From Dermacentor variabilis (lineage: Eukaryota; Arthropoda; Arachnida; Ixodida; Ixodidae), in contig NC_134569.1 in NCBI RefSeq assembly GCF_050947875.1, positions 190,274,067 to 190,338,066 of the forward strand: a stretch of 64,000 nt of DNA, in the 5' to 3' direction. Shown here piece after piece: positions 29,940-41,088 of the stretch; the stretch's first letter is position 1; each line of letters starts with the position of its first letter. Below the pieces are notes generated by a model. It saw only the letters and a program-made list of their open reading frames with translations, was not told the origin of the DNA and searched no databases. The position numbers and the translations under genes were made by a program.

Positions 29940-30676
29940 TTATTTCAACGGCTTGCGTGCGGCAAGTAGGTGCTCCTTGGATTTAAAGTTCACAAGTTTC
30001 ACAATAACGGGACGGCATTTGTTAGGTGATATAGTGCCCAGACGATGCGCACGTTCAATTGAACGAGCTGGAAATGAATACACGATTTCGCTTAATACGT
30101 CAATTAATTTTCTTTTCGTTTTTTGCCATGTTTCCTTGGCATCAGGCAAACCATAAAATATTATATCATTTCTTCGTGAGCGATCGTCCATTTCATCAAG
30201 TGACTGCAAGATGTAGTTCTGTACAGCCAGTAAGTCAGCCGTTGACTGTATGTGTGTATTTTGTGCACTAAGGTCGTCTATCGTACAGGATTTCTTTTCC
30301 AGGGCGTCAAGTCTGGTTTGGATATCGGATACTTTGGCTTCAATATTTTTTTGTTGTCCAGATTTCATGCTTTATATGTCGGCTGCTAGTTCGGCTTGGA
30401 ATTTTGTACTCTGTAATGAGCGTGTGTGAACGTCTTTTAGGAACCGAAAAAGGGGCACCCATTTGTTCAGCGGGGTTTTCTGGTAAGGATTCGATATTAA
30501 GAAGTGCATCTGCTCTATAGGTAGGTCGAGGGTTAGATACGATATCCCCGCAGCAGAATAACAGTAAGGCCATAGAAAAGCACTCCGACAAGGTTTCGCG
30601 CAAGACGTGTGGCCATGGGAACAGCAACAAACAACGATTGTTGCTGTTTTTCGCATACAGGGAAAAGTAGGTACCC
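29940..30676 (-). pseudogene. LINE ORF1 remnant: 2A-like leader, coiled coil, RNA-binding domain
   Basis: The upstream frame contains LLLFPWPHVLRETLSECFSM, a hydrophobic stretch and GDIVSNPRP (see 30523-30549). The downstream frame (30368-29940) has a coiled coil with repeated D/L/Q heptads, then DRSRRNDIIFYGLPD and ERAHRLGTISPNKCRPVIVK, the RRM-like core of ORF1 proteins. It ends LLAARKPLK. A stop separates the frames near 30370. ORF1 proteins bind element RNA. Confidence 0.8.
30523..30549 (-). other. decayed 2A-like ribosome-skipping motif
   Basis: The minus strand encodes GDIVSNPRP, preceded by a hydrophobic LLLFCC stretch. The 2A consensus is (D/G)xExNPGP. Here E is V and the critical G is R, so skipping should not occur. 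2A-like sequences at the ORF1 start are known in CR1/L2/Crack-type LINEs. Confidence 0.65.
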
Positions 30677-31157
30677 ACCTGCATGGCGAAAGTTTGATTT
30701 CGAGCGGTGTCGAAGGCGCTGCTCCCGTGCCCACTGAAGGGAACACTGGCGAGCCGGCTGCTTAAATCGTTCCTGGTGATTGATGCAGTTGTCAATTGCG
30801 CTGTTGGTCAGTAGACGAGTTGTACCATTGCAGGTCCATCATAGTCAACCGCGCAGCAAGTCGGCGCAGCTGACATTTCGCCCGGCTGGCCAATCCAAGG
30901 GGCCGTCATCGACAGCGGGGCGAATAAGCTTGAGCAGCCACTGACCACAGCCGATAAGCATGGCACGAAGAGCACCTGAATGACCTGCATGGCGAAAGTT
31001 TGATAATAAGGAGCGGTGCCGAAGGCGCTGCTTCCATGCCCACTGAAGGGAACACTGGCGAGCCGGCTGCTTAAACCGTCCCCGGTGATCGATGCAGTTG
31101 TCCATTGCGCTGTTGGGCAGTAGACGAGTTGTACAATTGCAGGTCCATCATAGTCAA
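30677..31157 (-). repeat. two tandem 5' monomers of the LINE, 306-bp spacing
   Basis: acctgcatggcgaaag starts at 30677 and 30983. The following 172-175 bp (to 30848 and 31157) match closely, including gcccactgaagggaacactg and gtccatcatagtcaa, with scattered differences. The 134 bp between them belongs to the unit. They lie at the 5' end of the minus-strand LINE, where repeated promoter monomers occur in some LINE families. Confidence 0.7.
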
Positions 31158-34100
31158 TGGCCTGTTATTGCCCTTTCATACTGAGCAAGTATGTCCACCC
31201 CTGTTCTGCATACCAAAACGTAGCTTCCTACTTCAAAACTGCAAAACTGCACGTCTGATGTCGGATCAGAAGCATTTCTAAAGCACATCGCTCTGTTAAT
31301 GGACTGATAATTTTCCGGAATCTTCTTTATTTAACTGCCCCGTACATTCCAGTTGGTCTCCTCATTCTTGTCCAAGCCTCCAGAGTGGGCATGTTCTACA
31401 ATTCCTAGATAAAACTCCTCAAACCAAACTAGTCTTTATATAAAGTCAAATAGGCAACACCAATAAAAAAAATTTGCATTACATTTATTTGAGCATGTGT
31501 ATTTGATCTACGCGGATTCTCAGCAGCACTGGATTGAAGACGTCTTAGTACAATATCAGGCGAAAGAAAAAGGTGTGGACTTTTATTGGAAAATGTTGTG
31601 AAAAACTATACATATATAAATATGTAATACGTGTGTACATGTGTGCATTAATACATAACATGATAGGAATGCTTACAATATTTCCCTGGTGCCCTTGCAT
31701 TCGTCCCTCATTACAGCTAGTGCTTGAGATGCAGTGTTAGACTGCATCACCCTCGGGATCGGCCCACACTACCCAGTTCCTTGCTGACATTGGTTAATGC
31801 TACGTAAAAGCTTTGCTACATTGTACCGCACCATTGATTCCGTTCAATCATGTTTGAAGATTTCTTTGTTAGAATACTAACGCCATTGTCGTTTCGCCAG
31901 TCCATGTCTATCACCATAGTTTCACCACAGTCTAGTATGTCTGGCATTTCCATGACATAGACACAGGTTTGCATGATTGTACAGAACTTAGTCGCAGATG
32001 TCACAATTTGTATTTTTCTCGCTTACGCCTGTTCAGTACATATGAAGAACTTAATACTCAGCATGTTCTAAGCATGAAGACGAAGCGCCGTAGCACAAAC
32101 CATGCCATTACCATCATATAATTGTTGTTAATGTAATAGTCTTCATGCTGCTCCGTAACACACGCGCACAACTGCTCACCTTAAAATGATCTCGGATTGT
32201 AGCGCGAAGTGACACGGACATAGACTAGAAGCAGACAGGACGAGCGCTAGTCCTGTCTGCTTCTAGTCTCTGTCCGTGTCACTTCGCGCCACAATCCAAC
32301 ATCATGTTACCGTACCAACTCGCCCAACTTTCTATCCTTTTCCTCACCTTACACAAACATGTTGCTCCATAGTAATGCTCTGTAAAATCCCAAATGAAGC
32401 TGGATAGCCTGCAAAATTCTTTGCCTAACATTAATTCCCACAGTGCAGAGATCTGTAGACCTATTTTTTTTTACTTTACTAGCACTTTAGCTGTGCCAAC
32501 TTAATTGCAGCCACTTCTCTGCACTTCTCCACACTTGCACATTTTTATTTGTCTTGACAGACACACATGCAGGTAAATTTCCTGCTATATACAACCTATT
32601 AGTGTTTTTCTATTCCTTGTGCACATATTTTTCCAAGTATGTACGAGCTACAGGTCTGCAGTTCAAATGCACTCTTTGCCATCGTGTAAGGACTGTGTCT
32701 TGCATTAACTTTGGTTTTGTTCTTTTATGTGGATGTAACCAGCTTGACCTTTCTAAATGAAAAATAATATAGCTAATGTAGAACTGGTGGTTGGTGTCAT
32801 AGTCTCACTTGAAATGTTGCAAATACAATTTATAGCATTTGCTGTAGTCACTGAAATAGAAAGAAGACAAATAAAACATGAAAGTATCAGAAAGCACACA
32901 AATATGAAAGGCAAGCTCTTTGTACTATACTAATTAAAAGAACACTGGACTCAGTGTGAGGAAGTCAACATCCTCTTGGTTGCCACTGGCAAAGGCAGCT
33001 TATTTAGAACAGATTTCTAAGTACTTCATTAAGGCGCAGCAGGTTGTGCAAAAGATTATGTTGTGATACGTTACAATTGGCAGATGAGCATAATATGCTT
33101 CTTATTCATGTGTTTTTCCAAAAATATGCAATAAGAATGATCTACGTTGGTTTTGCTCCTACTGCTCACATTCATTTAGCAATTAAATATGTGCATCATG
33201 AACGAAATACATATGCAAAATAAACAGCTGATGTTGAATTAGTTTTCGAAAAGCTGCAATACCATTTATACTTTACACAATGAGCGAGATGTAAACATTT
33301 CAACGAATAACCTACAGCAACGAAGGCAACTGCAGACTTGCGTCACCTAATTTGGAGGGCAGAAGCAATTTCTGGTACTTCAGCTGGTCTCATGCAGCAA
33401 CCTCACCCATACATCACACAAAAATGGAAAGTATCTTAACTTCACAAGTGACTGGTTCACACAGGCTTGGGAATATGACTAGCACGTTTATTGAAAACAT
33501 ACATATAATGATAACTTGGCCATTGCCTCACACCTGGCGGTGTTGATATGGTATAGCAGCTTATATTTTGAAGCTTTGGTAGGTTAGCATGTTCCATAGG
33601 CTAGGGTGGGTAAATATGTGCTGGCCCTTCTGTCGCACGTGTGAAGTTGATGTTATTAAAGCTTAGCCCGGATTTTCTATCTTTAGTTAGATTAGGTCAG
33701 TTTATTCTGGCATAACTTCATAAAGATTTCATTCAGCATAGCGTACATAAATTTGGTAACGTGAGATACTACGTTACACGATTCCTCATCCCCGGTTATA
33801 GTTACGTGATTATGCGTGCGTGTTCTAATTAAATGTGTTGGCTTAGGTTATTTGTCGTGACCAGACGTCGGCTGACGGCAAATTTTTCTTGGTGCATTGG
33901 TTCTGCTACTGCGCCTAAAGCCCGCCTCGACCTTTATAAGTAGCGCGCTCCGAAAGGGCCTGGCGCTTCAATAGTGATCCGCCCGTCTCTGAGGTACGGT
34001 GTTAAATAATTTAGTCACAACTCGAGATCCGCGATACAAGTTGACTCGTATAGGCCGACAGCACAGCGATCCTGAGTCGCGGTGGTTTGCCTGACTTGCG

Positions 34101-35306
34101 TACGTGTTTCCTCATCGCTGCCAACGATTTCAAGAAAATGAATTGCATTTTCACTTAGACACGAAAAAATTGCACGGACGTTAATTGTGTTAACGAATAT
34201 GCGTTCTTTATTACGATCGAGCTGCGGCCGGATCGCAAGCACCGTCGGTCACAGTGTAAGGTTCTAAGCTTACTGGGATCCCAGCGATACCAGCGGCAGC
34301 AAGGGGAGCCGAATTGACGGCACTCCATTGCGGAAAATTGACCGCTCGCGTTGATATACATTTAGTAAGATCGTTTGTGTAAAAAAAAGGAGCGCTGAGC
34401 ATAGCCGTTTGTTTGCAGCATCTTGGCTGCGAATTATTCTGATCGTGCATTCAGGAGCCCGTTTGTATATATACAACTCGAATGGCCGTGGAAATCACTC
34501 CGACGCGTTGTACGACGGGCCGCGCGCAAAGCAGCTGTGTCCCGAACGCGACGGTCATCGTCGTTGCTCAAGTCTGTTGCTTGCCGGCAAAACCGCAGAG
34601 ACAGCTGCAGGCGACGCAACGAGGACGCAGCGTGATACATTTTGTCGTCTGTTTCGATTAGTAAACGTCGCTGTGACCGCGAAGTCGCACTTTCTGCTGC
34701 TAATTGGCCGTGAGCTTATGAACTGCTGCTGACAGTTGTATACCACGACTTGATTTGCGTCCAATGCACCAAAGGCGTGCTTTCCCATATTGAGCGGCCG
34801 CACGTCACAGCGAAGACACGCCTTGCACAGGCGCAAGGCATCTTGTGGCATTGTCGTTTCCCGGCACGTCGAAAACCTTCTGGTGGATTTTCAAGCGTGC
34901 AACCTAGGGAACATGTCCAGCGCGTTTTAGCGGTGCAAAGAACCTTGACACGTTCACACAAAACACCAATTGCTCATTGCAGCTGCTCGATGCACTGATG
35001 ATTCATTCTCTCGTCAAATGCTCATATGACATAACCAGCAAAGGCACTGGAGCTTCAGGCGGACGCGCGCTCACACGCACGTCGGCAAAAACGCCAAACT
35101 CCTGTGGGGAGATTCCAACCACGTGACCTGAAACTAGGTGCGGAGTATAATGAGGTAATCTGGTTTTTATACTCCGTTCCTAACCAATGGGAATCATTTA
35201 CTCCGCTACTATGGAGTAAATGATAGGGGCATGGGAGGTTTTGTGGATGATAAGCCGGTAAGACTCCCATCTCGGCTAATTTTTGCTTACAGTGCGGTGG
35301 AACACC
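31158..35306. other. AT-rich DNA, no gene recognised
   Basis: 31158-34000 is AT-rich, with no frame above about 70 codons that resembles a protein. A minus-strand frame at 31816-32004 is plausible in composition but has no recognised domain or splice sites. A long palindrome lies at 32194-32297. 34480-34960 is CpG-rich with overlapping short frames and could be a promoter or first exon, but nothing decides it. Confidence 0.45.
32194..32297. repeat. 104-bp near-perfect palindrome (52-bp arms, no loop)
   Basis: Left arm ggattgtagcgcgaagtgac onward and right arm ending gtcacttcgcgccacaatcc are reverse complements, meeting at gagc|gcta. I find three mismatched pairs in 52. This is a foldback structure. 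The arm sequence (cacggacatagactagaagc...caggac) could derive from the terminal repeat of a transposon inserted head to head. Confidence 0.85.
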
Positions 35307-36125
35307 CTAAGAAAGGAAAAGCAGCAGAGCAGCATCGGGAAAATAAAGTCTCCGCACCACTGATTGGTGTGAGCACTGTTCAGACTCTTCACGTCTCTTT
35401 TGCGCCGGAGGTGTAACGCCATGAGATGCTGAACCTTTATTCTGCGGTGTCCACTCTGTTGGCTTCTTCGCAGGCTGAAACAGTAGTTCCCCGTCACTGT
35501 CATTCACAAACGTAACGTCTGCAGCTTTGAAGGCTTTCCAAAAATCCTTACCAAGTTTACCCAGTGCAGTCACCTCAGTAACCTTCTGAAGGTCAGCAGC
35601 ATCACCCAAGATCTCGTGGAATGCTGGCAGGGAGTCGCAGCAGAAGAAAGCTGTCCGGTCAATGCAGGGAGAGGCGTGCTTCAGATTGGCTCGCAGTAGT
35701 GGAAAGTGAAACTTGTCTCCATTGCGCCAACAAGACAGATGGGCGGTTTCAGGGTGTACAAGAACTTCTCCAAAACGTGGGCTGCTTGCCCAAAGGATGG
35801 GCATTACTGCAGCTCCCAGTTGTCCATGCCTGAAAGTGCGCAAGCATGACAGTCAGGGACAAATGTGAACATAAATTCCGTGACTTGTCACAGATCGTGG
35901 GGAAGCCACAATCTATGAGCCACCCTTTATTTTTCCAAGGACCACTTCTAGTCTATCAGGTGTTCCAGCTGGTTTCATGAAAGATTTCAGCCCTTTAGTG
36001 TTAGCTCCCTGGAGCATGACCTAACACTGGTGAGTCTCCCCCGCACCCCCATCAGTTAAAGGTACCGGGTGAACGTTTATATGTGGCTTGGGTTGCAGTT
36101 CCTTAATTTTAGTGTCTGTAGGGAA
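35307..36125 (-). pseudogene. unrecognised decayed coding region
   Basis: On the minus strand, protein-like segments follow each other: KIKELQPKPHINVHPVPLTDG (about 36110-36030), VMLQGANTKGLKSFMKPAG and DRLEVVLGKIKGG (36020-35915), then in a shifted frame WLIDCGFPTICDKSRNLCSH (to about 35850), then a 178-codon frame (35843-35307) with FGEVLVHPETAHLSCWRNGDKF, SPCIDRTAFFCCDSLPAFHEILGDAADLQ and LGKDFWKAFKAADVTFVND. There are stops after HQC and one frameshift near 35910. I do not recognise the family. The cysteine-rich, intron-poor layout suggests a transposon ORF or processed pseudogene. The frame from 35843 could alternatively be one exon, since ttgcgcactttcag precedes it. Confidence 0.5.
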
Positions 36126-36479
36126 ATGATAAACTATACAGAAGATTGGAAAAAAGAACACAGCGCGAAAAAAAAAAAAAGATAAGGACACGAGACCGTG
36201 ACGCACACAGCGCTGACTTACAACAGTTCAATCACGAAGCAATGAAGGAATAAATATATAGGGAGCTATCATGCGCAGTATGTGAATGATCGGCAGTAAA
36301 CCTGGCATATCGTTTGCAATGCTGATAATTATAGCTACTTAGCTACAGTGCACACGAAATGCTTGCTATTCAAACCATGTCCAGAAACGCCCCGAGATGA
36401 AAGTGCAATCGAAGGAGAACTGACTCACGAGCTATCAAACTTCCTAATGAAATCTGCCTCAATGATTTCACGTGTCAAC

Positions 36480-37180
36480 TGTGAACTATGTTTATCCAGC
36501 ACTTCGCTTTTTTCAAAATAGGGCTTACACCCGTGGTCGCGGCAATGGATCCCCAGGTGGCGCTGTACCGTGTTGTACACATTCTTATGGTGCTCCCTGC
36601 GACGATTATTTCAGCGCCTTCCTATCTGTCACACGTACTATTCTCCACATGAGCGAGGATTCGCATTCACCATACCAGTGATGCAGGGCACTAAACAGTT
36701 CCAGCGTTTCACAGTACGATGGCCACGCCTGGCTTGTAAAGGAAAATTGGAAAGCTTTCCCAGTTTTTCCGGAGCGAAAAAAAAAATACACCGCAACACC
36801 AGCGCGTTGCCCTACCCTCTTCCGTTTGTGGGACGCACACACCATGTATATACGGAAGTACTGAAAGTGTTTTCCTTTTCCACTGGCGAAGGTGGTGCTC
36901 TATCAGCTTCGCCATGGTTGGTTTGCTTAAAAAATTTCCACTACAGCTGGTACTAAAGCCTTCGTGCATCTGGCAGTCAACAAACGATGATCCTGCGCAT
37001 GACGTTTTTGCATAGAATGCGGACATTATTTTCTGAGGGCACTGACAAGGCACACATTAACGATTCCTCTTTTGAGTAATTTCGAATGTGTGGAGTGTAA
37101 AAAGAGAAGTGGTTTCTCGGTTCGAACGACCAGCACAAATGTATACTGGACGTGCACAGTCTGACGTCCGAAAACTTCAG
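36480..37180 (-). pseudogene. Penelope-like linker and GIY-YIG nuclease remnant
   Basis: After the RT stop, fragments such as THSKLLKRGIVNVCLVSALRK, then VGQRAGVAVYF, and finally HHWYGECESSLMWRIVRVTDR correspond by position to the linker and to the GIY-YIG core (usually VYxIPLxCGxxYVGQTGR). The catalytic G-Q-T-G-R block reads RVTDR, so it is inactive. The alignment is by eye and weak. Confidence 0.5.
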
Positions 37181-37182
37181 CG

Positions 37183-38330
37183 TTATTCGGGCAGCTCATG
37201 CGTCAGCTTTAACGGATGCAGGTTTCTGTTTAATACATCTAACACCTTTCCTGGAGCCTGCTCAAACACCTCCTCTGAACATTCACTGAGAATTAAAAAA
37301 GAATAGTCTACATATCTGCACACTTTTGCGACCGGGGTCATATCGAGAAAAGTTTGAATAATGCGGTCTTTATGTGCGAAGTAAATATTTCTGAGGAGAG
37401 GCGCAAGACGTGAACGTATAAAAATCCTACTTTTTTTAATGTACTGGGTTTCTTTGCAGGAGACAGAGGTAGATTTAAGATAAAATGATAATTGTAAAAA
37501 CCCAATAAGAGCAATTCCTGTCCCGTTCAGAAATGCTATCAATCCAAAGTTGTCTATGCATCCTTCTGCACATCTTAGCATCTCATCATGTGGAAGGGAA
37601 TAATACAGGTCTTTTACATCGGTCGAAAAAGCGCTCAGACCGTTATTGGTTCCCTTTAAAAAGCTGATGACAGCGTCCGAGTCTCTTACCAGATAGGGGT
37701 CGCCAGTCTTGTTCTGCAGAAATATGGCGACAGATTTCTGCCATGTCAACTTTTCGGGTTGCAATTACTCGCAGAGGGAGTGATCCTTGTGAGTTTTAGC
37801 GGTAAAGAGGAAGTCCAAACTTCGCTTTGCTGATTTTTTGACTGACCTTGCGACTTTGTCAAGGCCAAGTCCATTGCAAAGCATATTGGCTTCGGATTTT
37901 ACTTTAGTGCAAGAAATATCCTCTGGTCGAAAAGCGGATTCAGTAGCAAAAGTGGCCTTGGTAATGAAGGTACCGGAAGGCAACACAGCAAAGCCACCTT
38001 CTTTGTCAGAAGGTAAAAGCACGAGGGATCGCGCCTTCAAGACGGAAGCTACATGTTTAGTCGGCAAAGCATTACAGGGTCATTTTCGTCGTAAGAAAAC
38101 ATCTACACCTACAGATACACACCTATTTGATTCGCCATCCGGAATGCGTTGAGCTATTTGTCTGACAAGCGTGAGTAATTCATGTGGTGTTTTCCGAGCT
38201 TCCACAGCGAATTTCGGTCCAAGACTGAGAAGCTGTCTCACTTTTTCTGGAAATTCCACGTCACCCACAATTGTGCACACGGTTACTTGGCAGCGGCAAC
38301 TTCTTCGGAATGATGTCTCGTAAGGCGGTG
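37183..38330 (-). pseudogene. Penelope-like reverse transcriptase, broken
   Basis: Pieces in order: VRQLLSLGPKFAVEARKTPHELL (38280-38080), VLLPSDKEGGFAVLPSGTF, RSLDFLFTAKTHKDHS (the KTHK motif), LSAFSTDVKDLYYSLPHDEM (motif A, aspartate present), and SRLAPLLRNIYFAHKD. CRYVDYSFLIL is in place of RYVDDFLV (motif C, the second D lost). SGLCIGSCVAPVL-like motif B is altered. Penelope RT copies element RNA and is related to telomerase RT. It is dead by motif C loss and internal stops. Confidence 0.82.
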
Positions 38331-38350
38331 AGCGTCCATTGCCATAGGAA

Positions 38351-40469
38351 CTCAGTCAAGCATTAAGAACTAGCATCAAATCTGCAGCATTCGCAACAGG
38401 TTCACATACACACGAGTACTGTATGTGAAAGGAGGCATGCAGCCAGCTATACTTGGCATTGTCTACAGTTCAGTGAGGCAAGCATGTTTGTGACACAATA
38501 ATAATACAATGTTATGCATCTGTCCTACACATGCAACGCTCACTAATCAAGGGACACATGTAATTGCGAATTTTCCCTAATAGGCTTTTAAATGAAGTTG
38601 CAGTATAAAAAAAGCTCATAATTTTAATAGGAACTGGCGGGAAAAACTAATTGCATCCTTGTTGCCATACAATGTACACTAGTGAGTCTTTTTCCTAATT
38701 ATGTAAAACCACACCGTGAAAAAAGTACTAACAAGCGACAGACAATGGAGAAAGGCGCAGACCACTTGTACCCGTGGGGGTCATCTCTTTGTTTCATCTT
38801 TGCCCTTCTGTGTGCTGTGTTTTTTTTTTACTCCGTGCTGCTTTACAGCTTTTCTAAGTAGCCTTCACAGCTGCCATTCTGCAGAACCACATAAATAAAT
38901 TTTTGTGATACATTGCACACAGAGAAAGAAAGATAGTGTATGAATAAAGGTGGCACAAGGCATATAAAACCCATAAAAAAGCGTCCGATCAGGCTTCTGT
39001 GATAGAGGTCCTGTGCTCGAATCCATGCCGTCGGATAAGTTTAGTAATGTTGGTTTAATTATTTATCACGCAGTACGTTGTTGAAAATGATGAGCCTACA
39101 AAGTCACGGAGCCGTTTGAAGCCAGAAGGACGAAGTTTAGCCAAATCCAAGTACTTCCCATATTTCCCATGCTTCGCCAACCGCTCCCGTTCCAGCTCCT
39201 GTGGACACCAGCGCCAGAGTTTCCTCTAGTAATTATTGTGTGATACTATATGCAGCCACCGGCGTCACTTATATCAAACCGTTGACTTCGCGCTTGTGCT
39301 TCTTTGTTCCTACTTGTTCTGCGATTGCGTTGCCGCTTTGTACGACTGTGCGTAGTTGTGCTGCGTGCTTTGCCCGATGTTCAACGTGTTTTGTAATCGG
39401 GATAGTCTTGATTTATTTTGCGCGGCAGAAAATCATTACGGCACTCCTCATCCGTCGTCTCGAGCACAAAGGCCCCCACATATATGCGACCTATGTTCGA
39501 CAGGCAGAAGCCCCTCTTCGGCGTTTGCCAGCATCTCGCGGCGGAGCTCTGTATGAACGACCCGGAGTACCATTTCAATCATTTCAGGCGACGTAAGCCG
39601 CGCTGGTATGCCATTCTGTATGTTTCACTCGCCTTTCGCTTCAGCAGAGCGACACGGAGGAGCATTTAAGAAACACAAATGGCACGCGCCCAGTTTCATA
39701 AGCACGTTTAACATGGAGCTCTGAATGGTAAGCTGTAATGGTTTAGTGATGCTTCAAGTGGCATGTTTTATCAAAATTTCTGGTATCGCTCATTTAGGTT
39801 GGCAGCGCCTGGATTCTCTTTTACCATTGACATTCATTCATTGCTAGGGTGGAGCAGCAAATTTATTTTTGAAAACTCTTTTGGTCTAGCAAACATAACA
39901 TTTAACGCGGATCGTGAAGTTTACTGCTTGTCACACAATTACATTACCTCGGTATGGAGGGCGGTTTGTTTTTGGTGGACGAAAATTTCACTGGGTTCAT
40001 GCTGAAGCACCCATGCACCCCCATTTTGTGCGCAGGATGACAAAGGCGTCTTTAGACCGCCCGTTCTAAATCGTGTACCCGCGAATTCTTCATCCCCCGA
40101 ATCACAGAACGCATATATTTCCCGCAAACAGATTTGCGGTCAGGTTGAGGTAAAATTACGATGCTCCAAATATTAAAATTGTTTGCATTGCAGTATGATA
40201 TGGGGTACCTGTTCACCACTGCTTATGGAGACATTACGTTGGATTGTAGCTCCTGCTAAAGCAGGTACTGCAGCTTAGCATAACAGTGTGTCAGGTTTAA
40301 GGTGCTGAATTGTCAGTTTTATCGAGTTCGCAGCAACAGTTGTAACGATCTCGCTAAATGGTCACTAATCAAGACATTATTATATTTGTGGTGCATGATC
40401 TCTGTATTTTTGCAACGGCTTAATCTACGAATTTCTTTTTGTTTTCAATGCATGTTCTTTCCTACGGGT
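38351..40469. other. no gene recognised
   Basis: AT-rich with no domain-bearing frame. A decayed tRNA-like B box (gtgctcgaatccatgccg, about 39010-39028) with possible tccga/tcgga pairing around it could be an old tRNA-derived SINE, but it does not fold as a tRNA. 39200-39660 has several overlapping frames without similarity. Confidence 0.4.
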
Positions 40470-41088
40470 GGGTGTATGCAGGAATTTGCCATCACCTACC
40501 GAAAGCACCTATCAACACTGTCAGGAATTCTCAAGGAAACTCCACCTGCCATATCCGACCGCTTAATTCCGACCGTCCTGCGGACCCCTACTGCACAAGA
40601 GTGGCTAGCTATTAGAAAGGGATTCAGCTCCATATGGAACTTTCCTTGTGTTATTGGCAGCATTGGTGGCGACCACTTTACCATAAGCTGTCAAGGAAAC
40701 AGTTGTTCGAATTACCACAACTACAAAGGATTTTACTCCTTAGTGCTTCTTGCTGTAGCCGCTGCAAACTATAGGTTTGTCGTGGTAGACATAGGTGCGG
40801 AAGGCTGTCTGCCAGTTGGCACCCTTCTTGCGCAGAGCACCATTGGGGAAGGGTTAGAGCAAGGCTCACTCGGGCTGCCGTCGGGGGTGTCAGGCTGGCC
40901 TCTCTGCGTGGTAGGCGACGCACCTTCACCACTGTACAATTATTAACTGTTATCCTACCAAGGGAGAACCCTCCCTGGGTAGGATCACCTGGGTAGGAGC
41001 GCTGCGTGAAAAATGCCTTTGGCGTTTTGCTTTCACGATGGCGCGCCTTCCTCGGCACCGTTACTGAAGGGCTGGAGCTACTAGAAAT
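40470..41088 (+). pseudogene. PIF/Harbinger transposase fragment, cut by LINE copy B
   Basis: The frame to 40946 carries TPTAQEWLAIRKGFSSIWNFP, VIGSIGGDHFTISC, YHNYKGFYSLVLLAVAAANYRFVVVDIGAEG and LCVVGDAPSPLYNY, which are the DDE_Tnp_4 domain of Harbinger transposases. The first catalytic aspartate is lost: the usual D-G-K-H reads G-G-D-H. A later frame has KNAFGVLLSRWRAFLGTV, the conserved C-terminal ENAFG...RW motif. Just after it the 5' end of LINE copy B begins. The N-terminal Myb-like/HTH part was not found. This transposase normally works with a Myb partner protein. Confidence 0.85.

Larger units (their letters stand above)
28481..30848 (-). mobile_element. second CR1/L2-type LINE; 3' end lost, endonuclease deleted
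   Basis: Minus-strand order: 5' monomers (31157-30677, overlapping), ORF1 with a 2A-like motif and coiled coil/RRM, a short linker, then RT to motif C and a few codons beyond. The 3' part is missing from 28480 onward, where Mutator-like sequence begins. The endonuclease is nearly absent: ORF1's end at 29940 is followed within about 30 bp by the region that normally lies between endonuclease and RT. It is related to the LINE at 643-8905. Confidence 0.82.
36140..38350 (-). mobile_element. dead Penelope-like element
   Basis: Minus-strand order: N-terminal region (38280-38080), RT (38067-37183), and a decayed linker/GIY-YIG region (37180-36480). A 3' region ends near the plus-strand A-run at 36167-36181 (ttttt on the minus strand), preceded by gtaagtcagcgctgtgtgcg. 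The order RT then GIY-YIG is that of Penelope retroelements, which form a class apart from LINEs and LTR elements. All domains carry stops or lost residues. Confidence 0.78.

Noticed and set aside
31816..32004. 62-codon minus-strand frame considered as a host exon
   Set aside because: No recognised domain and no convincing splice signals in phase. Too short to support alone.
34409..34961. Several overlapping 70- to 107-codon frames on both strands
   Set aside because: Explained by high GC and low stop frequency. None has a motif, and reading frames conflict.
38985..39035. Possible tRNA gene (gctcgaatcc B-box-like sequence with tccga/tcgga pairing)
   Set aside because: The T-stem does not pair and no anticodon arm can be built. 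At best it is an old tRNA-derived SINE remnant.
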